A stretch of DNA of 51,263 nucleotides from contig NZ_BAUT01000024.1 in assembly GCF_000513095.1 (NCBI RefSeq), forward strand, positions 1 to 51,263. Direction: 5' to 3'. This DNA is from Halalkalibacter wakoensis JCM 9140 (GTDB lineage: Bacteria > Bacillota > Bacilli > Bacillales > Bacillaceae_D). A program made the position numbers and the translations under genes. Position 1 is the first letter of the stretch; the number at the start of each line of letters is the position of its first letter. Shown here piece after piece: positions 18,168 through 26,335 of the stretch. The notes beneath the pieces were generated by a model. That model did not search any database and was not told where the DNA came from. It worked only from the letters and a program-made list of their open reading frames with translations.

Positions 18168-18779
18168 ATGAAACTACTGAATGTAGTGTTAGGTTGTTTG
18201 GTTGTTAGTATTGGTGTGTTGATTTTGCAAAATTCACAAGTGACAACCGGAGGAACTGCAGGGCTTGCATTAAGCCTCACATATGGGCTTCAAATTCCTT
18301 TTTCGGTGATGTTTTTTTTAATTAATATTCCTTTTTATGTTTTGGCCGTTTTTAAAATGGGCTGGAAATTCACGTTGTCAACCATGTTTGCTGTTACGAC
18401 ATTGTCAGTTATCACTGAGGTTCTTCAATTTATTCCGAGCTTTTCCATCATTCCTTGGATGGGCGCCATTTTAGGTGGACTTGTAGCGGGTCTCGGATTA
18501 TCCATTCTTTTTCTAAATGGTTCATCTTTAGGAGGAGCGAATATTTTAACGCTTTATTTACAAAAACGCTTTAATCTCAATCCGGGGATCACCACGTTTG
18601 TATTTGATTTCCTTGTTATTTTTATTGGTTTATTTTCAATTGGTCTGATAAGAGGCTTATATTCTATCTTATCAATTGTGATGATTTCCTATGTGATCAG
18701 TTTCTTTAAAGGACGCATTGCAGCAAAACATACAACGAAAAAACGAGCTGTAAGAAATGCTCAACCAAGTGTGTCCTGA
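18168..18779 (+). CDS. YitT/YczE-family membrane protein
   Basis: Integral membrane protein of about 203 residues with five or six hydrophobic segments, resembling the YitT/DUF161 and YczE families, whose biochemical function is not established. Visible family-like features are a glycine-rich NSQVTTGGTAGLALSL loop after TM1, GAILGGLVAGLGLSI, and GSSLGGANILTLYL. It lacks the C-terminal DUF2179 domain of long YitT proteins. The ATG at 18168 has AGGAGGGAG directly upstream; an earlier in-frame ATG at 18135 has none. It is monocistronic with a terminator. A basic C-terminal tail (KHTTKKRAVR) is likely cytoplasmic. Confidence 0.75.
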   Translation: MKLLNVVLGCLVVSIGVLILQNSQVTTGGTAGLALSLTYGLQIPFSVMFFLINIPFYVLAVFKMGWKFTLSTMFAVTTLSVITEVLQFIPSFSIIPWMGAILGGLVAGLGLSILFLNGSSLGGANILTLYLQKRFNLNPGITTFVFDFLVIFIGLFSIGLIRGLYSILSIVMISYVISFFKGRIAAKHTTKKRAVRNAQPSVS

Positions 18780-18822
18780 AGGTAGTGAAAAAGGTCACTC
18801 TCCCCCTTTTTAATATTAAAGC

Positions 18823-18857
18823 AAAAACCTTAGCTGATTATCTGCTAAGGTTTTTTT
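18823..18857 (+). terminator. Terminator after YitT-like gene
   Basis: AAACCTTAGC / GCTAAGGTTT stem and a T-run of seven. Confidence 0.9.
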
Positions 18858-18968
18858 GTTTGTACAATCATTAATTAGAGGGAAGTTGAAATAAAAAAGG
18901 GAATAGTACTATACAATTATTTTGTGAAGCAGGTTTAGTGACTGCCGAAGAGGTGGGGGAAGGGTCAT

Positions 18969-19484
18969 ATGGAAATAAAATTAGAAAGTCTAACGATCGA
19001 GCATGCCAAACCCTTATGGCAATTCGAGCGAGAGAATCGAAGTTTTTTTGAAACAATGGTTCCGAGCAGAGGAGACGACTATTATATCTATAATAAATTT
19101 ATCCAATTCCTACAAGAATTATTAAAAGAACAAGAAAGGGGAGAGGGGCAATACTATCTTATTGTAAATAGTCAAAATACCATTCTAGGACGAATCAATT
19201 TATTCAATGTATTGGAGAATCCTTCTTTTTCGGCAGAAATTGGCTATCGGATTGGTGAACCTTACTTATTTAAAGGGATAGCTTCAAGAAGCATAGAGAT
19301 GGTAATGAAGCATTTAAATAAGAAATATAAAAAAATGGAAGTTATAGCAAAAACGACAAGCCACAACTATGGGTCGCAAAAGATTTTAGAGAAAAATGGA
19401 TTTAGATTAACAGAGATTGAAAAAGATGGAGCAACTTTAAATTTGGAGTTGTATGATTTTCTTTATTACACATGGAGTAATTGA
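18969..19484 (+). CDS. GNAT-family N-acetyltransferase (RimJ/RimL-like)
   Basis: Predicted acetyl-CoA-dependent acetyltransferase of about 171 residues. The order of elements fits RimJ/RimL-type proteins that acetylate protein N-termini or small amines: an N-terminal LESLTIEHAKPLWQFERENR segment, a central strand ILGRINLFNV, the AEIGYRIGEPYLFKGIASRSI region corresponding to the acetyl-CoA loop, and the C-terminal NYGSQKILEKNGFRLT typical of the fold. The loop is GxxFKGIAS rather than the usual Q/RxxGxG/A with a glycine before the last small residue, so cofactor binding may be slightly altered. ATG at 18969 with GGGGGAAGGG upstream; monocistronic. The substrate cannot be predicted. Confidence 0.8.
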   Translation: MEIKLESLTIEHAKPLWQFERENRSFFETMVPSRGDDYYIYNKFIQFLQELLKEQERGEGQYYLIVNSQNTILGRINLFNVLENPSFSAEIGYRIGEPYLFKGIASRSIEMVMKHLNKKYKKMEVIAKTTSHNYGSQKILEKNGFRLTEIEKDGATLNLELYDFLYYTWSN

Positions 19485-19550
19485 CTAGGCTTGCCCTACA
19501 ATACTTTTGTGAACTAATAATTTTGTATATCGAAATAATAGAATGATCGT

Positions 19551-19600
19551 GGAAGCAATTTCTCAACAATTAATTTGGTGAGAAATTGCTTCCATTTTTT
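19551..19600 (+). terminator. Terminator after GNAT gene
   Basis: A 15-bp perfect stem (GGAAGCAATTTCTCA and its complement) followed by ATTTTTT. The stretch 19601-19728 shows no gene. Confidence 0.9.
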
Positions 19601-19728
19601 GTTTCTAGAAGAAGCGGTCAAGGAAGAAATAAGCATGAAAACCGTGTAAATAAAGGGGTGTAGATGTAAGATTGGAATAGAATCCAAAAAAATTAGGATA
19701 AGTATGTTAAATTTTCTGACATTTGTTA

Positions 19729-19758
19729 TTTACAAAATCTTTTGGGTTAGTGTATAGT
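19729..19758 (+). promoter_or_regulatory. Likely sigma-A promoter of alsT-like gene
   Basis: TTTACA (19729-19734), 18-bp spacer, TATAGT (19753-19758), about 45 bp before the coding start. Confidence 0.55.
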
Positions 19759-19802
19759 AGAAAAATAATTTAGATAATTCAAAAAAGAGAGGTGTTCGAA
19801 TT

Positions 19803-21212
19803 TTGCAAGCAATTATTGATGCTCTTAATGGTTTTTTATGGACGTATGTAGTTATTGGCGGTTTGTTAGGTGCTGGTTTGTACTTCACGTTTAAAATTCG
19901 TTTTATGCAATTCCGTTACATTAAGGAAATGTTCCGTGTTGTAACACAGAAATCAACAGAAGTTGAAGGAATGAAAAGTATTAGTCCCTTTAAGTCGTTC
20001 GCTATTGGTGCGGCAACTAGAATTGGAACAGGGAACCTTGCAGGGGTAACGGTTGCCATTGTATTAGGTGGTCCTGGTGCGGTTTTCTGGATGTGGATTG
20101 TAGCATTACTTGGTGGTGCAACTAGTTTTATTGAGAGTACATTAGCTCAAGTTTATAAAATTAAAGACAAAGAGTCATATCGTGGGGGCCCAGCTTACTA
20201 CATTGAAAAAGGGTTAGGTCAACGCTGGTTAGGAATTGTTTTTGCTATTTTAATTGCTATTACATTCGGTCTTATTTTTAACTCTGTACAAAGTAATACA
20301 ATCGCAGGAGCATTTGATAATGCGTTTGGTGCAAGTCCATTAATGATGGGAATTATTATGACCGTTTTAACGGGTCTGATTATCTTTGGTGGGGTTCATC
20401 GTATTGCGAACTTCTCTAGTATCATTGTTCCGGTTATGGCTGTATTGTACATTGTGATTGCATTAGTTGTTGTGGTTATGAATGTTTCAGAAATTCCAGC
20501 TGTATTTGGTTTAATTATTCGTAGTGCATTTGGTTTTGAGCAAGCGCTTGGTGGTGGTATTGGTGCTGCTATTATGATGGGTGTTCGTCGTGGTTTATTC
20601 TCGAATGAGGCTGGTATGGGTAGTGCACCAAACGCAGCTGCTACGGCAAATGTTTCTCATCCGGCAAAACAAGGTTTTGTTCAAACATTAGGAGTTTATG
20701 TTGATACGTTAATCGTATGTTCGGCTACAGCGTTTATCATTCTATTAAACACGGATTATCATGTAAGTGAAGCGGAAGGTATTCAGTTACTACAAAACTC
20801 TTTAAGTTTACAAATTGGTGGATGGGCTAGTTACTTTATTGCAGCTGCAATCTTCATGTTTGCATTCAGTTCTATTATCGGTAGTTACTACTATGGTGAA
20901 ACGAACATCGAGTTCATCAAAAAGAGCAAATTAGCCGTTAACGGATATCGTCTTCTAACTATGGCATTCGTGTTATTCGGCTCTGTCGCGAGCTTAGGGC
21001 TTGTATGGGATTTGGCAGATGTATTTATGGCATTAATGACCGTGATTAATATAATCGGTATCTTGTTATTAGGGAAAATTGCGTTTAAAGTTCTTAAAGA
21101 TTACGAAGATCAACGTAAACAAGGTCTTGATCCTACATTCAGCCCTAAAAAGCTTGGAATTAAAAACACAGAAGCATGGGATGAAGAAAAGTCAGATAAA
21201 ATGGTTGGATAA
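19803..21212 (+). CDS. alsT: Sodium:alanine/glycine symporter family protein (AlsT-like)
   Basis: Membrane symporter that takes up small amino acids with Na+. 469 residues, about 11 hydrophobic segments, family alanine/glycine:cation symporter (AGCS). Visible signatures: AIGAATRIGTGNLAGVTVAI near residues 63-82, GGPAYYIEKGLG near 129-140 and RRGLFSNEAGMGSAPNAAAT near 264-283. The TTG start has AGAGGTG eight bases upstream. Na+ coupling fits an alkaliphile. Homologues carry alanine, glycine or glutamine; the substrate here is not decided by sequence. Monocistronic, with own promoter and terminator. Confidence 0.88.
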   Translation: MQAIIDALNGFLWTYVVIGGLLGAGLYFTFKIRFMQFRYIKEMFRVVTQKSTEVEGMKSISPFKSFAIGAATRIGTGNLAGVTVAIVLGGPGAVFWMWIVALLGGATSFIESTLAQVYKIKDKESYRGGPAYYIEKGLGQRWLGIVFAILIAITFGLIFNSVQSNTIAGAFDNAFGASPLMMGIIMTVLTGLIIFGGVHRIANFSSIIVPVMAVLYIVIALVVVVMNVSEIPAVFGLIIRSAFGFEQALGGGIGAAIMMGVRRGLFSNEAGMGSAPNAAATANVSHPAKQGFVQTLGVYVDTLIVCSATAFIILLNTDYHVSEAEGIQLLQNSLSLQIGGWASYFIAAAIFMFAFSSIIGSYYYGETNIEFIKKSKLAVNGYRLLTMAFVLFGSVASLGLVWDLADVFMALMTVINIIGILLLGKIAFKVLKDYEDQRKQGLDPTFSPKKLGIKNTEAWDEEKSDKMVG

Positions 21213-21221
21213 TAAACTAAG

Positions 21222-21267
21222 AGAAATAGTTAGCTGCCGTATGGTGGTTAGCTATTTCTTTGTTTTT
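21222..21267 (+). terminator. Terminator after alsT-like gene
   Basis: AGAAATAGTTAGC pairs with GTTAGCTATTTCT (two wobble pairs), followed by TTGTTTTT. Confidence 0.75.
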
Positions 21268-21316
21268 AAGCTAAAGCACTACTTTTATATAGAGGAACGA
21301 TATATTTTTAAAGGGG

Positions 21317-21354
21317 AAAAGAAGACACATCAATCAACTGACGTGTCTTCTTTT
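21317..21354. terminator. Bidirectional terminator alsT / hxlR-type gene
   Basis: A-run plus GAAGACAC and its complement GTGTCTTC plus a T-run, directly beyond the minus-strand stop at 21355. It serves the regulator gene and could back up the alsT terminator. Confidence 0.75.
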
Positions 21355-21663
21355 CTATGTCCAGCTTTCTCCCCAAGATTGAATGGACTCAATGACTGGT
21401 TGAAGGGCAATCCCCTTTTCCGATAATGAATACTCAATCCGAACGGGTTTCTCTGGAAAAACTTCTCTCGTTACAATGTTTTGCTGTTCTAATTCTTTCA
21501 TGCGTTCTGTTAGTATACGATCACTCATATCGGGAATTTGTGCTTTTATATCTTTAAAACGTTTTGGTCCATCTAAAAGAACTCTAATGATAAGACCAGT
21601 CCACCTTTTTCCTAATATGTCAATTGCTTGCTCGAATTTAGGGCACATTTGGCTGTAATCCAT
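21355..21663 (-). CDS. HxlR-family winged-helix regulator
   Basis: Small DNA-binding regulator of about 102 residues. The N-terminal CPKFEQAIDILGKRWTGLI and the MSDRILTERMKELEQQNIV recognition region are typical of the HxlR/YtcD/YodB group; the cysteine near residue 7 is at the position used for redox or electrophile sensing in YodB and HypR, so a redox role is possible. The ATG at 21663 was chosen because GAGGTGA lies five bases upstream; two earlier in-frame starts overlap that site. Convergent with alsT and divergent from the UspA gene; its target is not evident from the context. Confidence 0.85.
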   Translation of the reverse strand: MDYSQMCPKFEQAIDILGKRWTGLIIRVLLDGPKRFKDIKAQIPDMSDRILTERMKELEQQNIVTREVFPEKPVRIEYSLSEKGIALQPVIESIQSWGESWT

Positions 21664-21879
21664 TATCATCACCTCAGTTATTTTTAGTTTACCACATTGG
21701 TATGCTAGAGATGAAATATAGTCGATTAAATATTGAAAATAACCTAAAAACCTACTTTTTTCATTTGATAATAGGACTAATTAGTCTTAATCAGTAGCCG
21801 ATTTCCTTAGTTTTTAAGTAATGATGCACCACTTTTTTGTGTATGGATAAGATAAAGTATCTTTTTAAGGAGGGATTTC

Positions 21880-22296
21880 ATGATATCAAAAATAATAGTT
21901 GCGTTGGATGGATCAGAACAGTCAATTCGTGCTGCAGAAACAGCAATTGGATTAGCTAAGGTTACTGGTGCCCTTACGTATGTTGTTTATGTTGTTGATG
22001 GGACAACTTCAAAAGCCGATATATTAGATACATGGAACTCCTTAGGAATAATCGAGAAACGGAAAAGAAAAATGAAAATGATCGAAAAGAAAGCGAAATC
22101 AGAAGGAATTCAGTATGAAGTGAAGATTTTGCGAGGAGCTCCGTCGTCTTCTATTGTAAAGTTTTCAATGGATATCAAAGCTGATTTGCTTGTGATAGGA
22201 AGTAGAGGATTAAATCAATTTCAGCGAATGATCCTGGGAAGTGTGAGCCACAAAGTAGTTAAACAAGCAACATGTCCGGTTCTAATTGTTAAATAA
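21880..22296 (+). CDS. Universal stress protein (UspA family), ATP-binding type
   Basis: Cytoplasmic stress protein of 138 residues, one Usp domain. The N-terminal IIVALDGSEQSIRAAETAI and the C-terminal GSRG-x9-GSVSHKVVKQA match the G-x2-G-x9-G-S ATP-binding loop. ATG with AAGGAGGGA upstream. It stands alone with a hairpin and T-run (22297-22333) after it. No sigma-B promoter could be recognised upstream although sigB is in the same window. Confidence 0.92.
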   Translation: MISKIIVALDGSEQSIRAAETAIGLAKVTGALTYVVYVVDGTTSKADILDTWNSLGIIEKRKRKMKMIEKKAKSEGIQYEVKILRGAPSSSIVKFSMDIKADLLVIGSRGLNQFQRMILGSVSHKVVKQATCPVLIVK

Positions 22297-22368
22297 AAGA
22301 AGGGAATGGCTAATAAGCTATTCTCTTTTTTGTATAAAAAATTTGGGCTTATATTTTAAAAAATAGCA

Positions 22369-22398
22369 TTGACGAATATTTTTTATCTGTTATATAAT
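22369..22398 (+). promoter_or_regulatory. Strong sigma-A promoter with inverted repeat before BH0509-like gene
   Basis: TTGACG (22369-22374), 18-bp spacer, TATAAT (22393-22398). Just downstream, AATACAA at 22397-22403 and TTGTATT near 22418-22424 form an inverted repeat between the -10 and the ribosome site, as expected for an operator. Confidence 0.65.
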
Positions 22399-22443
22399 AC
22401 AAATAACAAATAATATATTGTATTAATACAGGAGGCGAAGGAA

Positions 22444-22584
22444 ATGAGCAGACAAGAACGCGAGAATATGATTCAATTTCTTACGAAGATGGAAGGAATG
22501 ACAGAAGGAAAGCTAATGATGTTGACTGATGAGGATGTCGAGCACCTCTATACAAGAGCGTACACTATGTCTGAAAGAGTATAG
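22444..22584 (+). CDS. BH0509-family small protein
   Basis: A 46-residue protein beginning MSRQERENMIQFL, recognised as the BH0509 family of Bacillaceae, of unknown function. It has an excellent ribosome site (AGGAGGCGAAGGAA) and a strong promoter, so expression is likely high. It is a charged, probably helical peptide without a membrane segment or cysteines; the C-terminal half (LTDEDVEHLYTRAY) is acidic. Located between the UspA gene and mgtE. Confidence 0.8.
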   Translation: MSRQERENMIQFLTKMEGMTEGKLMMLTDEDVEHLYTRAYTMSERV

Positions 22585-22683
22585 AAGCAAATCGTTTTCC
22601 TTTTTGTTCAAGATAGTGTCAAGCGTAACCTGGCCAAAATGTAGTATACTAACTAGCGAAGGTTGTAAAAAGGTGGTCGGGGT

Positions 22684-22782
22684 ATGAGAATGTCGAATAA
22701 GAAACTTTTTCTATTGATTTCCGTGATTGTGATTGTATATGGGCTAGGTTATTGGATTATTGGTGATTTAGTCACTAGATAA
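22684..22782 (+). CDS. Small single-pass membrane peptide, unrecognised
   Basis: A 32-residue ORF starting MRMSNKKLFLLISVIV, with a basic N-terminus, one hydrophobic segment (residues about 8-28) and a short tail GDLVTR. AAAGGTGG precedes the ATG by about seven bases, an extended TATACT -10 lies near 22646, and a strong terminator begins two bases after the stop. The complete transcription unit around it makes it a likely real gene despite its size. No function can be assigned. Confidence 0.6.
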   Translation: MRMSNKKLFLLISVIVIVYGLGYWIIGDLVTR

Positions 22783-22784
22783 AA

Positions 22785-22820
22785 AAACGAAAGCAACTGG
22801 ATGGTTGCTTTCGTTTTTTT
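22785..22820 (+). terminator. Terminator after small membrane peptide gene
   Basis: AACGAAAGCAAC pairs with GTTGCTTTCGTT, followed by a T-run. No separate terminator for mgtE is obvious in 22821-22928. Confidence 0.9.
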
Positions 22821-22928
22821 CTTTTTATAAGGAAGATGTTCTTCTTGTGTTTGTTCGATGCATTAGTGAAGTGGCTTCTACGCATCTTACTTTATGTAGC
22901 GACAATCTCCTGAGAAAAAAACCCTTTC

Positions 22929-24293
22929 TTATAAAGCGGCCAATTGCGTTAAAAATGTAGTGGCAATTCCGAAATAAATGATTAAAGAAAAGATATCGTT
23001 TAAGGTCGTAATAAGTGGACCAGATGCAACAGCTGGGTCGACGCCTAAACGATATAACGTTAAAGGTATTATGGTACCAGCTAATGTTCCAATAATTAAA
23101 GTGGCTAATAAAGAAATGCCTACGACAAATCCTAAAATCAAGCTACCCATCCAAAAATAAGCAATAAGAAAAATTAAGATACCGCACGTAATTCCTATAA
23201 TGATTCCGACACGTAATTCTCTAAAGACTAGCTTAATAACAGTTTTTCGATCGGTATCATGTGTGATAATCCCACGAACCACAACAGCTAGGGACTGTGT
23301 CCCTGTATTTCCTGTCATCCCAGCAATCATTGGCATAAAGAAAATAAGAGCAACGACTTGTTCCAGTGTTTCTTCAAATCCGCTAATAATACTTCCAGAT
23401 AGAAGGCCGATAAATAATAGCAAAACAAGCCAAGGAAGCCGACGAACAGAAGCGGTTATCGCCGGTGTGTTAAAGTCTATATCCTTCCCTGTCGCAGATA
23501 ACTTTTCAATGTCTTCATTTGCCTCTTGAATAACAACATCGATTGCATCATCAACTGTAATAATTCCTTTTAACACATTTTGATCATCGACAACAGGAAC
23601 AGCAATAAAATCATACCGTTCAATGATTTGAGCTACTTCTTCTTGGTCGTCTTGAACATGGACAGAAACGACTCGAGTAAACATTAAGTCTTCAATTTTT
23701 TCATGAAGGTCAGCGATTAATAAATCACGATAGGATACAACTCCAACGAGTTTGTTCTCGTCATTGATAACATACAAATAATAGATGTTTTCAGAGAAGC
23801 TAGCATATTCCTTGAGTTTATCAACAGCTTGTCTGACTGTCTGATCAGCGTGAATCCATACAAATTGATTTGTCATGATTCCCCCGGCTGTATCAGCAGG
23901 ATAACTCATCAATGACTGAATGGATTTCGAATCTTCGTTTTTCATAATATCCAAAAATTCTTGAATCTTATCAACAGATAGCTCATTTAGTAAATCAGCT
24001 AGATCATCATTATCCATATGATCCATTACTTTTGAGGATCGTTCGATTCCAAGCTTATGTAAAATTTCTATTTGCATCTCATAGTCTAGTTCTTGAATGA
24101 GATCTGCAATTTGAGAAGGAGTTAAAAACGTAAGGAATTTATGGTGATGCTTCTCGGGTAACCCTCTATATAGCTTGGCAAAATCATAAGGGTGTAATTC
24201 ATCAAGAATTTCTTGGAGAGCACTACGTTTTGCTTCTTTCATGTATTTAATAACTAACACTAACAATTGATCTTCGGTCATGTTTGATATCAT
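22929..24293 (-). CDS. mgtE: Magnesium transporter MgtE
   Basis: Mg2+ channel of 454 residues. In order: N-terminal superhelical MgtE_N domain (about 1-130) with LADLLNELSVDKIQEFLDIM; two CBS domains (about 135-255), starting with the PADTAGGIMTNQFV motif, which sense cytosolic Mg2+; a plug helix; and five membrane segments (about 280-454) with the pore motif PMIAGMTGNTGTQSLAV. GAGGTGA precedes the ATG. No M-box (ykoK) riboswitch could be recognised in the roughly 100 bp upstream, so control may rest on the CBS gate. Divergent from phnD. Confidence 0.96.
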   Translation of the reverse strand: MISNMTEDQLLVLVIKYMKEAKRSALQEILDELHPYDFAKLYRGLPEKHHHKFLTFLTPSQIADLIQELDYEMQIEILHKLGIERSSKVMDHMDNDDLADLLNELSVDKIQEFLDIMKNEDSKSIQSLMSYPADTAGGIMTNQFVWIHADQTVRQAVDKLKEYASFSENIYYLYVINDENKLVGVVSYRDLLIADLHEKIEDLMFTRVVSVHVQDDQEEVAQIIERYDFIAVPVVDDQNVLKGIITVDDAIDVVIQEANEDIEKLSATGKDIDFNTPAITASVRRLPWLVLLLFIGLLSGSIISGFEETLEQVVALIFFMPMIAGMTGNTGTQSLAVVVRGIITHDTDRKTVIKLVFRELRVGIIIGITCGILIFLIAYFWMGSLILGFVVGISLLATLIIGTLAGTIIPLTLYRLGVDPAVASGPLITTLNDIFSLIIYFGIATTFLTQLAAL

Positions 24294-24413
24294 ATCTTCA
24301 CCTCACATATGTGTACGTGTTTACTTTAACAGAAAAAATCCTCTAAGAAAGCTACTTTTTGAAAAGGAAGAAAAAAACCTCTGTCCTTTACAATATTTAC
24401 ATACTTTATCTTT

Positions 24414-24451
24414 TTAACAATCGCGTTACAAATTATCTACAAATGTTTACC
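24414..24451 (+). promoter_or_regulatory. PhoP-box array before phnD
   Basis: Four TTAACA-like hexamers in direct repeat: TTAACA (24414), GTTACA (24425), TCTACA (24436) and TTTACC (24446). The spacings are 11, 11 and 10 bp, as in Bacillus PhoP~P sites (TTAACA with 5-bp gaps). A TAATAA -10 candidate lies near 24469. This suggests phosphate-starvation induction of phnDCEE. Confidence 0.65.
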
Positions 24452-24527
24452 TTCAATTAATTTCTCCTTAATAACTAGTCTTTACACTAGAGCATGTACC
24501 AAATAAATAGCTTCGGAGGTTGGAGAG

Positions 24528-25511
24528 ATGAAAAAGTATTTAAAAAGGGTAGGATTGTCAATTGCTGCACTTTCAGTAGCCATGTTAGCAGCTTGTGGCG
24601 GGAGTGAAGAATCTACAACAGAAATAAGTTCTTCTCAAGCAGAGCCGAGTACAGAGGAAGTTGAAGACGACATTGATCGAACAGGTTGGCCTGAGAAATT
24701 TGTATATGGAATTTTACCGACAGAAGATCAAGCCGAGTTAACGAAACAATTTGATCCACTTGTTGACTATATGGAAAATATATTAGGCATTGAATTTGAA
24801 TTATTTGTTGGAAATGATTATAACGCATTAATTGAGGCGATGAGGAATGGTCACCTTCATGCATCAGGTTTTGGTCCGTTTTCATATATGCTAGCACATG
24901 AACGGGGAAATGCAGAAGCTTTTGCAATGGGTGTCGAAGATCCTAGTGCTGCAACGTACAACGCAATTTTTATAACATTAGAGGACTCTGGTTTAGAATC
25001 ACTAGATGATCTTGAAGGTAAGACAATTGCTTATGCTGATCCGGCATCCACGTCTGGACATATCTTCCCTAAAGGAATGCTGATTAATCACCTTGGCTTA
25101 AATATGGATACAGTAGATGATCATTTTTCTTATGTAACGTTTTCTGGCAGTCACGAGGCTTCACTATATTCCATCTTAAATGGAGATGTTGATGTGGCTG
25201 GAGTGTGTGATGTTTGTATTGAACGAGTGTTTGAAAGAGTTCAAGATCATCCGAACTTTGATAAATTAAAAATCATTGCTGAATCTGACCCAATTCCTAG
25301 AGGTCCTCAAGCAATTAGTATGGATTTACCTGAAAACTTAAGAGAGCTAGTAATCCATGCATTTCACGAGATGCATAATGATCCAGAAGCTACTGCGTTC
25401 CTAGAAGAAAGTGGGTACAGTGCATTTATCCCTGCAGAAGATTCAGCCTTTGATATCATCCGTGATACGGCAGCTGCGCTCGAAATGAGTGCAGAAGATC
25501 TATTGAAATAA
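24528..25511 (+). CDS. phnD: Phosphonate-type ABC transporter substrate-binding lipoprotein
   Basis: Extracellular binding protein for phosphonate or phosphite, anchored as a lipoprotein (lipobox LAAC, Cys23), followed by a very acidic Ser/Thr/Glu linker to about residue 50. The body matches PhnD proteins: FGILP-like strand VYGILPTEDQAEL, GNDYNALIEAMRNGHLHASGFGP, ADPASTSGHIFPK and SGSHEASLYSILNGDVDVAGV. The ATG has GGAGG upstream. First gene of phnD-phnC-phnE-phnE. No C-P lyase or phosphonatase genes are in the window, so the ligand could be phosphite, a phosphonate or another organophosphorus compound. Confidence 0.93.
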   Translation: MKKYLKRVGLSIAALSVAMLAACGGSEESTTEISSSQAEPSTEEVEDDIDRTGWPEKFVYGILPTEDQAELTKQFDPLVDYMENILGIEFELFVGNDYNALIEAMRNGHLHASGFGPFSYMLAHERGNAEAFAMGVEDPSAATYNAIFITLEDSGLESLDDLEGKTIAYADPASTSGHIFPKGMLINHLGLNMDTVDDHFSYVTFSGSHEASLYSILNGDVDVAGVCDVCIERVFERVQDHPNFDKLKIIAESDPIPRGPQAISMDLPENLRELVIHAFHEMHNDPEATAFLEESGYSAFIPAEDSAFDIIRDTAAALEMSAEDLLK

Positions 25512-25520
25512 ATCAGTGTT

Positions 25521-25548
25521 AAGGGTGGTGAGGACCTCACCACCTTTT
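25521..25548 (+). terminator. Attenuator-type hairpin between phnD and phnC
   Basis: GGTGGTGAGG and its complement CCTCACCACC, almost without loop, followed by TTTTCT. Placed between a binding protein gene and its ATPase gene, it probably lowers downstream expression by partial termination or protects the phnD message 3' end. Confidence 0.65.
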
Positions 25549-25577
25549 CTATTAACGTATGAAAAGGAGAATTTAAA

Positions 25578-26321
25578 ATGGGTGAAGCCATCTTAAAAGT
25601 GGAAGGATTACGCAAAGTTTATCCCGATGGAACAGTGGGATTAAAAGAAATTTCAACGAGTGTTAAAAAAGGGGAACTTATTTCGATTATTGGTCCAAGT
25701 GGGGCAGGGAAAAGCACTTTTTTACGTTCGATTAATCGATTAAATGAACCAACTTCCGGAAAGATCTTCATTGATGGTGACGATATTTGCCAAGCAAAAG
25801 GAACAAAGCTTCGGAAAATGAGACGAAAAGTAGGAATGGTATTTCAAGGCTACAACCTTATTAAAAGATCATCAACTGTTCAAAATGTCTTGCATGGTAG
25901 GTTGGGTTATATGTCTTCACTTAAAGGTGGCTTTGGTCGTTTTTCAGAGAGTGATACAAAAATGGCATTGGAAATTTTAGCTAGAGTGGGATTAGAGGAG
26001 CAAGCATTTAAACGTGCAGATGAGCTTTCGGGTGGACAGCAGCAGCGTGTTGGAATTGCTCGTGCTATTGCTCAAAATCCTAGCTTGCTATTAGCTGATG
26101 AGCCTATAGCAAGTTTGGACCCAGCATCGTCTGAAAAAGTCATGAGTTATTTAAAAATGATTGGTGAAGAAGATGGAATCACCACGATTGTAAATTTACA
26201 CCAAGTTGATTTTGCGAAACAATTTGCAGATCGGATTATTGGGATTAAGGCGGGAGAGATTGTGTTTGACGGACCTCCTAATGAGCTGTCTGATTATACC
26301 GTTGAGCAACTATATAAATAG
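25578..26321 (+). CDS. phnC: Phosphonate ABC transporter ATP-binding protein
   Basis: ATPase of the PhnDCEE importer. 247 residues with Walker A GPSGAGKST (residues 39-47), Q-loop VFQGYNLI, signature LSGGQQQR, Walker B LLLADEP and the H-loop in NLHQVDFA. The LHGRLGYMSS segment in the helical domain is typical of PhnC. AAAGGAG upstream of the ATG. Coupled to phnE 15 bp downstream. Confidence 0.95.
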   Translation: MGEAILKVEGLRKVYPDGTVGLKEISTSVKKGELISIIGPSGAGKSTFLRSINRLNEPTSGKIFIDGDDICQAKGTKLRKMRRKVGMVFQGYNLIKRSSTVQNVLHGRLGYMSSLKGGFGRFSESDTKMALEILARVGLEEQAFKRADELSGGQQQRVGIARAIAQNPSLLLADEPIASLDPASSEKVMSYLKMIGEEDGITTIVNLHQVDFAKQFADRIIGIKAGEIVFDGPPNELSDYTVEQLYK

Positions 26322-26335
26322 AGGAGGGTTGTACG

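Noticed and set aside
24294-24400. M-box magnesium riboswitch upstream of mgtE
   Set aside because: The conserved M-box core could not be found in the short leader.
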